Shown: positions 1-6,567 of the stretch, in pieces | Position numbering within the stretch: the stretch's first letter is position 1 | Layout: the number at the start of each line of letters is the position of its first letter | NCBI GenBank assembly: GCA_013151585.1 | Contig: JAADHY010000774.1 | Location: forward strand, 8,065 to 15,287 | Source of the DNA: Planctomycetota bacterium | Lineage (GTDB): Bacteria; Planctomycetota; Planctomycetia; Planctomycetales; Planctomycetaceae | Direction: 5' to 3' | DNA: 7,223 nucleotides | Notes under the pieces: model-generated | Told to the model about the DNA's origin: nothing | Database searches by the model: none | Seen by the model: the letters and a program-made list of their open reading frames with translations, nothing else | Translations under genes and position numbers: made by a program

Positions 1-1639
1 TCATCCGCGTAAACCCTTCCGCACTCGCCGGGTCAACCAGCTCGGCGATCGGCCGCTGATAGTTCGGGTTGCGGACGACGAGGCGAACGCGGTATCGATA
101 AGCGTTCCCCGGTTCCACGTCAAAGTCCAAGTAGCGGAAAAGGAGAACTTGAGCGGAAAGCGAGACGGGCTTCTTCGTGAGGTCTTGAATCAACTGCTCC
201 GGATCGAGCTTTCCTCCCAGACCTTCCTGGAACGATTGGTAGTCGTCCGACTGCAACTCCTGCCTGATCATGTCGATGACTTGCTGCATGTTCGTGCCGG
301 CGACCTGGCTGCGGACGTCGCGAATATCGACTTGTCCGATCGCAAAGCCCCGCTTCTGAAACGGCTCCTGCTCCTTTTTCATCTTCTCGTACAGCTCGAC
401 CATTTTGGCGTTGAGCAACATTTGCTCTTCGGCCTGCTCCTTCGTTAGCTTCTTGATCCGCGGGTGGGTGACCTTCTCGCCCCACTCGCCAGCCACGCGA
501 TACGGCAGCGGCATGGTGAAGACGGCGTCCGTGTAGGCCACGTCGACAATCGGGACGTCGTAATCCACCACCTTTTTCAGTACGTCATAGGCGTCTTGGA
601 TATCGACCTTTTCCCACGGTCCAGACCATGGATTTGGTCCCGGAACAGCCTTCTGCCGTTCAAGCACAAAGTCATAGAAGTCTAGGTAAGGCTCGGCGTC
701 GGCGGCCATCGGAATGTTCAAGGCCTCCGCGAGCTTCTCGAGCTGCTTTTTGTACGGGAAGACGCCGCGCACGGCGATGTACCTCATGCCGCGAGCTTTG
801 GTAGTCCGGGTGGTTCGGACGCCGGCTCCCATCTCTGAAGTCATCTCATCAGGACCGGCAATGCTCATCGGCTCCATCATTTCGCCCGGCTCGGCCCCGT
901 ACTCTTGCTCCAAATCCATTCCCTCCGGCACTCCCGGCGCCTCCATCTCCGCCGCGTACTCACCGAAATCTTCCTCGGTGTTCGCACCAAACCCCCGGAT
1001 CAAGCCGCCCCGGGATCGCAGCCCGCCCCGTGCCGAAAGGGCGGATCGCGCCCGTGACTTCACGCCCGTCCGCCCAGCTCCTGCTTTTCGGGGAGCAATT
1101 TCGTCCAAAGCCGGCCCCCGTCGCGGCTGTGTGGTGTCGGCCACGGCGGTTTCCGCCGCCTCGCCCTCGCCTTCCGCGGCCGCAACCTCACCCTCTTCCC
1201 CTTCACCTTCTTCCTCAGACTCTGCGGCGAACTCGAGGATCACGTACCCCGGATCGGCGATCAATTCTTCTACAGGGAGCCATTCCGGCTCCTTGTATTT
1301 TTCTTTCTTCGAATACAGGGGCCAGAAGAAAGGCGTCCGATACTCATACAGAGCCAATTCCGTCTGCGTGTCAGTCTGATTCAGCAGTTCGACCACGTCG
1401 GGGGCTGCCATTAGCTTCTGGCGTTCTTCCTCCGGCCATCGCGATTCACTCAGGCTGGCCTCGCCCTTGGCCACCTTATCCAGAAACTCCTTCGGGCTCC
1501 GTTCGTAGCGGCTCCAACTCGTGCCCGCTAAAGCCAGCAAAACGAACAGACCAACCAGCCCCAGCACAGCCTTCTCGCCGTGCTCAATCGCCAGTTGCTT
1601 ATAATCGAGGTTCTTCAATTTCGCCGTGAAGTTCTTCAT
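1..1639 (-). CDS. Single-pass membrane protein, third gene of a pilM operon (C-terminus beyond left edge)
   Basis: Function not recognised. The frame opens at an ATG (1639-1637), runs 546 codons without a stop and leaves the window at position 1. The ATG is followed at once by a short basic N-terminus and one hydrophobic helix (about residues 24-40), so the start is convincing. Its ribosome site is weak (GGGA at 1650-1647, 7-base spacing). Layout: helical segment about 45-90; a folded stretch to 138; an acidic run of Glu/Ala/Gly (139-165); an Arg/Gly-rich basic run (171-215); an acidic motif D-L-E-Q-E-Y...G-E-M (242-254). A likely beta-alpha-beta unit follows (strand 286-293, helix 296-307, strand 318-327), then a Glu/Lys-rich helix (399-428). 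The last visible part (498-524), with P-G-N-A-Y-R-Y-R-V-R-L, looks like beta strands of an Ig/FN3-like domain. Topology should be cytoplasm-in, periplasm-out. Position after pilM and the second gene suggests a partner in the same platform, possibly in the PilO or PilP place; this is inference. Confidence 0.85.
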   Translation of the reverse strand, partial: MKNFTAKLKNLDYKQLAIEHGEKAVLGLVGLFVLLALAGTSWSRYERSPKEFLDKVAKGEASLSESRWPEEERQKLMAAPDVVELLNQTDTQTELALYEYRTPFFWPLYSKKEKYKEPEWLPVEELIADPGYVILEFAAESEEEGEGEEGEVAAAEGEGEAAETAVADTTQPRRGPALDEIAPRKAGAGRTGVKSRARSALSARGGLRSRGGLIRGFGANTEEDFGEYAAEMEAPGVPEGMDLEQEYGAEPGEMMEPMSIAGPDEMTSEMGAGVRTTRTTKARGMRYIAVRGVFPYKKQLEKLAEALNIPMAADAEPYLDFYDFVLERQKAVPGPNPWSGPWEKVDIQDAYDVLKKVVDYDVPIVDVAYTDAVFTMPLPYRVAGEWGEKVTHPRIKKLTKEQAEEQMLLNAKMVELYEKMKKEQEPFQKRGFAIGQVDIRDVRSQVAGTNMQQVIDMIRQELQSDDYQSFQEGLGGKLDPEQLIQDLTKKPVSLSAQVLLFRYLDFDVEPGNAYRYRVRLVVRNPNYQRPIAELVDPASAEGFTRM

Positions 1640-1681
1640 GATCGGGTCCCAGTTCAGTCGTTTCCCGTCCGTTGGAGCAAG

Positions 1682-1707
1682 TGATCAAACGCAATTCGCG
1701 TTGATCA
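1682..1707 (-). other. Intercistronic stem-loop between second and third operon genes
   Basis: On the plus strand TGATCAA and CGC pair with GCG and TTGATCA around the loop AATTC. This gives a 10-bp stem with one bulged A. It begins 24 bases beyond the stop codon of the second gene, within the 91-base gap. On the transcribed minus strand it is followed by CTTGCTCC and not a T-run, so it is not a typical intrinsic terminator. An RNA stabilising or processing hairpin, or a protein-binding dyad, would fit equally well. Confidence 0.4.
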
Positions 1708-1730
1708 GAGCCCATGTTTTCTTGCCGGAC

Positions 1731-3830
1731 TCAGCCTTTCTTGGCTGGTGGTTTCTCCTCGGAGCCTTTCGTTCCGCCCGCTGGTGGTTTGGGATTCGGG
1801 CTGTTCGACGGCTCGTTCTTCTGTTGCGGCGCAGCCCCCGCAGCCGGTTTGCCAGTTGGCACGGCACCGGCGGCCGCATCCGATGCAGATGGCTTTTCAG
1901 GTGGCTTTTCCTTCGGGCCGCCTTGTTCCGGCTTGGCTGCCGGGGTTGGTCGTGACTTAGCGGCAGGTGTCGTTTGGGGCTTTTCTGGGGGCGGTCCCGC
2001 TGGCTTTGCTGCCGGCGGCGAGGTCGGTCCTGCCGCTGCCGGCACCACCGATTCAGCCGCCGCCTCCGCTGATTTGTCAGTCGTTGCAGCCGCTGCCGGA
2101 GACGAGACAGCCGGCTGCGTCGGGCCAGCCGGGGACGTCGCGGCCGCCGGAGTGGGAGCGGCAGGCGTCAAACTAGGCGCCGCGATTTCTGGCGCCGCTT
2201 CGGCTTCTTGCGAACCTTCTTCCGTCTGCCCCGGCGGGTTGTAGATGGTCATCAAGCCAACGATCGCCACGGCCGCCAGATTCGGGTCTGTCAAAGCTGC
2301 CGCCGCCATCGCATGAAGCCGCCGCAATGCCCGTTCATCCTCGGGCGTCGCTTCCGTCGTCGTTGTCGCCCCTTGTTGTGCAGTCGCCGTCGCCTGTCCC
2401 AGAATCCGACCTGTCGGCATACCGGCGCCGCGGCCGGCCAACGTCGAAGTTGTGACTCGCGTCGGAATGTCCGGGTTCAGTCGAGTCAAATGCACACGGA
2501 CAATCTGAACGGGGAAAGGACAATTCGCGAGTTCCACCATAAAATCGGGGAGCTTGCGATGATCGATGATCACATTTAAGAAAAAGCCACGGGTCCGATA
2601 AGGCATGTCCTCGCCTTCGTCGATGTACCGGTCCGTGGCGTCCCGACTGATCTCGAACTCTTCCGCCACGATCCCTTGAGCACTTCCGACTCCGCCAGTG
2701 GCTCCGCCGCCCATTCCAAGTCCGCCGGGGCCCAAAGCCATTCCCATGCCGCGTCCCCCGCTAGCAACGACCCCGAAAGGGCTTCCATCCATCCCGGCCA
2801 TCGCCCCCTGACCGAATCCCCCGGCTTCTCGGGAGCCAATGCCGAAGCCGCCCGCTCCGCCTGTCCCTCCGAATCCCCCGAATCCGCCGCCGAATCCGCC
2901 GGCACCACCGAGGCCACCTGCGCCTCCGGCGGTTTCCGATGCTCCGACGCCAAATCCGCCGAAGCCACCTCCGCCGCCTATCATTTCCCCGCCCGATCCT
3001 TCGTATTCCTGGGCCAAATCCTCCAGGCCCTCCATCCCTTCGCCATCCTCCATGCCTCCGCCGTACATGTCGGCCTCATCATCGCCGCCAGAAGACATGC
3101 TTGGCGAGGATGACGTCGTTCCACCGGAGGATTCCGCTCCTTTTCTCTGACCGCCGAAAAGGGCGACTTCCTGGACGGATTTAATGGGCGCGTCTAGGAT
3201 CGAAGAGCTCGATTCGTTAACCCGCGCGACCGCCCGAAGCAATTCACGGATCAGCCAGTAGTCCTCTTGGACGTTCCACATCTCGTCCCAAGTTGGCGGC
3301 AGATTCTTCCAGTGGTCCCGAGGAACTTGAGGAATGGCGGATTGTTTCAGAATGACTTTCCGGGGAGCCGACGGGTCGCGCAGGGGGTCCACTTCTTCGT
3401 CGACCGGGTCGACTGTCAGCCACAGCTCGCGGATCTGCAAGGGATACTCCCGCTGGTAAATGTACGGGATGCTCAGAAACTGCTCGCGGTCCGTCGGATG
3501 TCCACGGAAAGGACACTTCGCCATTTGCTCTTGAATCGTTTCCGGCCAGGTCATTAGCTCCTTCTGTCGCTGCCAAAGCGTGTCGGCGGCCAGACGAAGT
3601 CGTTCCTTGCGCATTTCGTTGAGCTTGTTAACCGCGTCGATCCAGCTTTGGTTGGGAGCGTTGGCCCCGTCGGGGATACCTTGGAACGTGCTGTCCAGGG
3701 CCGACCAGCGCTGCTCCACCTCCTGCGACAACTTACCCGTCGCAGTCCACCATCCGATCGGCGGCAACAGCAAGGCCACGCCGAAAATGATCCAAAACTT
3801 GTAGATGGCGATCTGTTTCATGTAATCCAT
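1731..3830 (-). CDS. Single-pass membrane protein with Gly-rich insert and Ala/Pro/Lys tail, PilO-like candidate
   Basis: A 699-residue protein with no family I can name with certainty. The start M-D-Y-M is chosen because GAGG lies 9 bases upstream (3843-3840); the alternative Met4 would be 18 bases away. Order: a short basic N-terminus, a membrane helix (about 11-28), then a charged, probably coiled-coil segment (33-100). A conserved-looking, Trp-rich globular part (105-225) follows, then a Gly-rich insert (about 246-385), then a beta-alpha-beta-like unit (strand 415-422, helix 426-436, strand 440-449). A second ordered patch is at 512-532. The tail (534-699) is almost all Ala, Pro, Lys, Glu, Thr and Ser, and should be disordered. 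The membrane helix, coiled coil and late ferredoxin-like unit match the PilO/GspM plan in outline, and the gene directly follows pilM, so a PilO-type role in the periplasm is a reasonable inference. Motif D-L-A-Q-E-Y...G-E-M at 271-283 recurs in the next gene. Confidence 0.88.
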   Translation of the reverse strand: MDYMKQIAIYKFWIIFGVALLLPPIGWWTATGKLSQEVEQRWSALDSTFQGIPDGANAPNQSWIDAVNKLNEMRKERLRLAADTLWQRQKELMTWPETIQEQMAKCPFRGHPTDREQFLSIPYIYQREYPLQIRELWLTVDPVDEEVDPLRDPSAPRKVILKQSAIPQVPRDHWKNLPPTWDEMWNVQEDYWLIRELLRAVARVNESSSSILDAPIKSVQEVALFGGQRKGAESSGGTTSSSPSMSSGGDDEADMYGGGMEDGEGMEGLEDLAQEYEGSGGEMIGGGGGFGGFGVGASETAGGAGGLGGAGGFGGGFGGFGGTGGAGGFGIGSREAGGFGQGAMAGMDGSPFGVVASGGRGMGMALGPGGLGMGGGATGGVGSAQGIVAEEFEISRDATDRYIDEGEDMPYRTRGFFLNVIIDHRKLPDFMVELANCPFPVQIVRVHLTRLNPDIPTRVTTSTLAGRGAGMPTGRILGQATATAQQGATTTTEATPEDERALRRLHAMAAAALTDPNLAAVAIVGLMTIYNPPGQTEEGSQEAEAAPEIAAPSLTPAAPTPAAATSPAGPTQPAVSSPAAAATTDKSAEAAAESVVPAAAGPTSPPAAKPAGPPPEKPQTTPAAKSRPTPAAKPEQGGPKEKPPEKPSASDAAAGAVPTGKPAAGAAPQQKNEPSNSPNPKPPAGGTKGSEEKPPAKKG
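2676..3095 (-). repeat. Gly-rich low-complexity insert within the second operon gene
   Basis: Residues about 246-385 are dominated by Gly with Phe, Met, Ala and Leu, in degenerate G-G-F-G, G-G-A-G and G-M-G units. At DNA level this is an imperfect array of short CCGCC/CCGAATCC-type units on the plus strand, a substrate for slippage. It divides the N-terminal coiled-coil/globular part of the protein from its C-terminal beta-alpha unit. It is in frame throughout, so it is part of the gene and not a disruption. Confidence 0.8.
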
Positions 3831-3839
3831 GGCCGTTAT

Positions 3840-3843
3840 CCTC
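3840..3843 (-). promoter_or_regulatory. Ribosome binding site of the second operon gene
   Basis: GAGG on the minus strand, 9 bases before the ATG at 3830. It decides in favour of this start over the in-frame ATG three codons later. Confidence 0.6.
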
Positions 3844-3904
3844 GAGCTGACAGCTTATCCAAAACGCTTCGTGCGGCCTTTCCTCGATTCCGATGGTCTT
3901 GTTG

Positions 3905-3929
3905 CCGGGTCATGATCCTAATGCCCCGG
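3905..3929 (-). other. Intercistronic stem-loop after pilM
   Basis: Arms CCGGG/CCCGG plus CAT/ATG pair, with one mismatch between them and a 7-base loop (GATCCTA on the plus strand). The element starts 14 bases after the TAG stop of pilM, within the 113-base gap to the next gene. On the transcribed strand the following bases are CAACAAGACC, so there is no T-run and termination is unlikely. It may mark RNA processing or attenuated read-through between pilM and its downstream partners. Confidence 0.4.
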
Positions 3930-3943
3930 TTTTGCGAGCGCTG

Positions 3944-6157
3944 CTATTGCGTTTCCTCGTCGGCTGCGGCCGGTTCGCCGGTCGGAGGCGTTTCGGGAGT
4001 TTCCGCTGGCGCTTCTTCCGTCCCCGTTCCCTCCGCTTCCGCAGCTTCCGGTTTCAAGTCATACTGATCCCGCTGGTCCGGCGGGGTCGGCCGCCACACG
4101 AACTGGATCACAAACGAGGTGCGGCGGATGATCTTTGTTTCCGGGGCCTCCGCTCCCGGTTTCGCCCGAACCGCGACAGGCCGCCGCATGGCGCCCCCTC
4201 GGCCGAAGCCGCCATACGCCGGCTCCATCATTGCCTCCATGTCCTGCTCCGGATCGCCGCCCATCATCGGCATCGGTCCCATCGGTCCCATCGGCCCCAT
4301 ACCGCCAGGACCCAACTGAGCCATCTGTCCCATCATTTGGTCGCCGAGAGGATTGTAAGGGACTTCATCGGTCTGGAAGGTGATGATCGTGGCATGAGTG
4401 ATCCCGAGCTTGCGCACAGGCACCGGCTGGGGACTGTTCGGCTGCTGCAGGGTGGGCTGAGTCAGGTTCTTCAGCAATGTGTTGCGGACGTACTCCCGGC
4501 CTCGCTTCCGGAAATTGTCCGGCTCTTCGTGGTAGTGGTGACCGATCAACGTCACGACATAGCCCGGGCCTGTCGGAGGATTCTTCACATCCTCCGGCAG
4601 CATCAACGCCCGCTGCTGCTCCTTCAGCGGTTCAAACCATTTCGATAGATCGTCTGTCTTTGTCGCGAAAATCTGAGTCAGGTTGATCCGCTCTCGCTTG
4701 GTAATGTCTTCGATATCCTGTTGGTCTCCGACATCCCGAGGCAAGCATTCATTGATCGCGCGATAAAGCTCCATCCAATATCGCGTCGGGCGTAACGGCG
4801 CGAGCAGTTTCTCACCCTGTTCCACAAGCTGGGCGTGCTGTCCCACTGCCTGGTCGTAGTTAGATTTGAAACTGGAAACTTTCGACGTGAACTCCTTGGC
4901 AGCTTGCTCAGCCTCTCCGAACCGTTCCGCACTGACCGAACTCGCCACCGTACTATAGCCGAAGGTCGAAAGCGACAGACCCAACAACAGCGAAGCCGCC
5001 GTCACCACCGCCCATGGTTTCTTGCGGCGGATGGTGCGGGCGATGGCAATTTCTTTGGGAAGCAGAGAAGTGTGGATGTGGGTCAGCTTCAAAGCTTGGA
5101 GGGCGGCCCCGTAAGGCACCACAAAACTCATGATGTTTTCTTGGAACAGGGGCGCGCTGAGCACCATGTCGCCAACGAGCGATTCGAACGCTTCCACTCG
5201 TTCCACGTCGTACTGCAGGTTCTGATGGAGGAATTTCTGCAGACCCGCCAGTTTGAAGCCGTTGCCCATTCCGATGACGCGGCCGATCCGCGCGTCGCGA
5301 TTGACGCTCGAAAAGTAGCCGATCGACCGCTGAATCTCGGACACGTAATCGTTGAAGACAGGACGAAGCGCCTGAAAAACGGCACGGGGGTCCGGCGATT
5401 TGGTGGCGTTACATTTCAGATGCTCTGCCTTCGCAAAGGTGAGCTTCATGTTCTTGGTGAGCGCCCGCGTAAAGTGGTTGCCACCAATGGGGACGTTACG
5501 GATCCAGATCTTCTCGCCGTTGGTGATGACCAGCGCGGTATTGTCCGTCCCCATGTCCAATGCGATGGTATATTCGTCCTGCGGAACCAGTTCCTGCTCG
5601 GCCCGCATTCCCATCTGGTCGTAGCAAAGGAAGTTGTAAACGGCCAACGATCCGATTTGGACCAGCTCGACCTCGATCTTTCGCTCCAGGAAAGGCTGCA
5701 GGTGTTGCATAAGCTGTTCGCGTTTCATGGCGAACAAGCCGACCTCCGCTCCGAGAATGTAGCCGCTTTCCTCGACGGCCTTGCCAATGGTCTGATAGTC
5801 CCAGACCACGTCTTCCAGAGCGAAGGGGATTTGCTGGCGGGCCTCGTAGCGAACGATGTCTCCGACTTTGCCCGCTTCGACTGGCGGGAGAGAGATGAAT
5901 CGCGCCAAGGCCGTGCTCCCGGGCACCGCGACGGCGACCAAATCGCCTTTCAAGTCGTTCCTTGACAAAAAGGTCTCGAGCGACTGAGCAATCAACTCGT
6001 GTGGAACTGCGTCCGGTTGGCTCAGAATCTTGGCGTGAGGCACGTAGTCGAACGCGATGGCGATGACTTGCCCTGCCGCTTCCGCATATCTCAAACGGAT
6101 CGCTTTCAGGGCACTTTGCCCAATCTCAATTCCCCAGACGGCCGGGTTTTCTGCCAT
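3944..6157 (-). CDS. pilM: PilM-PilN fusion: type IV pilus/type II secretion-like inner-membrane platform protein
   Basis: A 737-residue protein; ordinary PilM has about 350. Residues 8-356 form the PilM actin-like ATPase fold: phosphate-1 motif G-I-E-I-G-Q-S-A-L-K-A-I (9-20), phosphate-2 motif A-L-D-M-G-T-D-N-T-A (199-208) and adenosine motif I-G-M-G-N-G-F-K-L-A-G-L (295-306). The V-R-Y-E-A-R-Q-Q-I-P-F segment (102-112) is typical of the family. Then comes S-L-L-P-K-E-I (364-370), like the PilM-binding N-terminal motif of PilN, followed by a basic patch, a membrane helix (about 381-400), a coiled coil (405-455) and a PilN-like periplasmic domain: strand 532-539, helix 549-565, strand 585-596, strand 681-689. 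A Met/Gly/Pro insert (606-657) interrupts that domain, and an acidic Glu/Ala/Pro tail (703-737) ends it. The layout equals GspL, a natural PilM+PilN equivalent. The start is supported by GAGGAG 11 bases upstream. It is probably the first gene of the operon. The PilM call is firm; whether it serves a pilus or a secretion system cannot be told here. Confidence 0.93.
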   Translation of the reverse strand: MAENPAVWGIEIGQSALKAIRLRYAEAAGQVIAIAFDYVPHAKILSQPDAVPHELIAQSLETFLSRNDLKGDLVAVAVPGSTALARFISLPPVEAGKVGDIVRYEARQQIPFALEDVVWDYQTIGKAVEESGYILGAEVGLFAMKREQLMQHLQPFLERKIEVELVQIGSLAVYNFLCYDQMGMRAEQELVPQDEYTIALDMGTDNTALVITNGEKIWIRNVPIGGNHFTRALTKNMKLTFAKAEHLKCNATKSPDPRAVFQALRPVFNDYVSEIQRSIGYFSSVNRDARIGRVIGMGNGFKLAGLQKFLHQNLQYDVERVEAFESLVGDMVLSAPLFQENIMSFVVPYGAALQALKLTHIHTSLLPKEIAIARTIRRKKPWAVVTAASLLLGLSLSTFGYSTVASSVSAERFGEAEQAAKEFTSKVSSFKSNYDQAVGQHAQLVEQGEKLLAPLRPTRYWMELYRAINECLPRDVGDQQDIEDITKRERINLTQIFATKTDDLSKWFEPLKEQQRALMLPEDVKNPPTGPGYVVTLIGHHYHEEPDNFRKRGREYVRNTLLKNLTQPTLQQPNSPQPVPVRKLGITHATIITFQTDEVPYNPLGDQMMGQMAQLGPGGMGPMGPMGPMPMMGGDPEQDMEAMMEPAYGGFGRGGAMRRPVAVRAKPGAEAPETKIIRRTSFVIQFVWRPTPPDQRDQYDLKPEAAEAEGTGTEEAPAETPETPPTGEPAAADEETQ
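4271..4300 (-). repeat. 9-base tandem repeat coding for Gly-Pro-Met units in pilM
   Basis: On the plus strand CATCGGTCC occurs twice in a row, followed by CATCGGCCC and a final CAT. It encodes M-G-P-M-G-P-M-G-P-M on the minus strand, inside the Met/Gly-rich insert. The unit is a multiple of three, so copy-number change would alter linker length and keep the frame. Confidence 0.75.
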
Positions 6158-6168
6158 AGGTCGATGTG

Positions 6169-6174
6169 CTCCTC
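6169..6174 (-). promoter_or_regulatory. Ribosome binding site of pilM
   Basis: GAGGAG on the minus strand, 11 bases before the ATG at 6157. This is a strong Shine-Dalgarno match at slightly long spacing. It supports the M-A-E-N start, which lies 8 residues before the phosphate-1 motif, as usual for PilM. Confidence 0.65.
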
Positions 6175-6221
6175 GGATGGGATATCTTTTCGAGCGGCTC
6201 GGCGCCGTTCGATACTGCGCC

Positions 6222-6238
6222 GCTAACGGTAAGTTAGC
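6222..6238. promoter_or_regulatory. Dyad GCTAAC-N5-GTTAGC over the putative -10 box
   Basis: Perfect 6-bp inverted repeat with a 5-base centre. It covers the proposed -10 hexamer and the expected transcription start of the pilM operon. It could be an operator, or a small hairpin at the 5' end of the transcript. No known regulator site was recognised. Confidence 0.4.
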
Positions 6239-6260
6239 ACAGGACTTTCACTTGCGTCAA
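6231..6260 (-). promoter_or_regulatory. Candidate sigma70-type promoter for the pilM operon
   Basis: On the minus strand, TTGACG (6260-6255, five of six to the consensus -35) is followed after 18 bases by TAACTT (6236-6231), preceded by TGC as an extended -10. The -10 itself is poor (three of six). The box lies in the most AT-rich part of the gap, just upstream of a T5 stretch partner region. It predicts a start near 6224 and a leader of about 65 bases before the pilM ATG. Confidence 0.45.
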
Positions 6261-6305
6261 CAAAAATAGCCTCGATCGCAGCGGTTTTGATCCACTTTCC
6301 TGATC

Positions 6306-6317
6306 TGTCTTCAGACA
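6306..6317. promoter_or_regulatory. Short dyad TGTCT-TC-AGACA upstream of the promoter
   Basis: A 5-bp inverted repeat with a 2-base centre, 45 bases upstream of the proposed -35 box. Its place and size suit an activator half-site pair, but a dyad this short can arise by chance. Confidence 0.2.
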
Positions 6318-6567
6318 AAACGGAAGCGATCCGACAATCAGCCTTCGCCGGTCGGATCATTCCGATCAGTCGCGGTCGCACTTCGGGTACGACCGGTTGC
6401 GCCCGCGCTTTCTATCAGTGGGACGTCTCAATCCCGCGAAAAGTTCCCGTCTCGCCAGGACGAAGCCGCCGAGTTGGCTCTGAAGACCTGCTTCATCCCC
6501 CCTCGGCGAAAGTCCCCCCTGGGTTCCCGCGCCTTCGATGCCAAGCTCAAGCGGGCCGGTGCAACAG

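Larger units (their letters stand above)
6158..6567. other. Intergenic region between the DUF763 gene and pilM
   Basis: This stretch of 410 bases has no convincing gene. The half near pilM contains the ribosome site, a candidate promoter and two short dyads listed separately. The half near the DUF763 stop has two minus-strand G6 runs (in 6490-6525) and a short inverted repeat TCGGA-TCAT-TCCGA (6352-6365). I found no stem followed by a T-run, so no clear terminator for the upstream gene. The open frames that cross it overlap the DUF763 gene and resemble nothing known. Confidence 0.6.

Noticed and set aside
714..1629. Plus-strand open frames of 221 and 199 codons
   Set aside because: Both lie antisense to the third operon gene, which has a clear membrane helix and ordered domains. 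Their Ser/Pro/Arg-rich translations are mirror images of the Glu/Gly-rich linkers.
1714..3150. Pro- and Gly-rich open frames on the plus strand and alternate frames of the minus strand
   Set aside because: They arise from the repetitive Gly and Ala/Pro codons of the second operon gene and show no domain or start signal of their own.
4835..5965. 376-codon open frame on the plus strand
   Set aside because: It is fully antisense to pilM, whose motifs fix the coding frame. Its translation resembles no family and it has no convincing ribosome site. It is a GC-driven shadow.
6352..6365. TCGGA-TCAT-TCCGA as a terminator of the DUF763 gene
   Set aside because: The stem is only 5 bp, it lies about 200 bases after the stop, and no T-run follows on either strand.
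6422..6440. CRISPR-repeat-like GTCTCAATCCCGCG
   Set aside because: It occurs only once, with no second copy at spacer distance.
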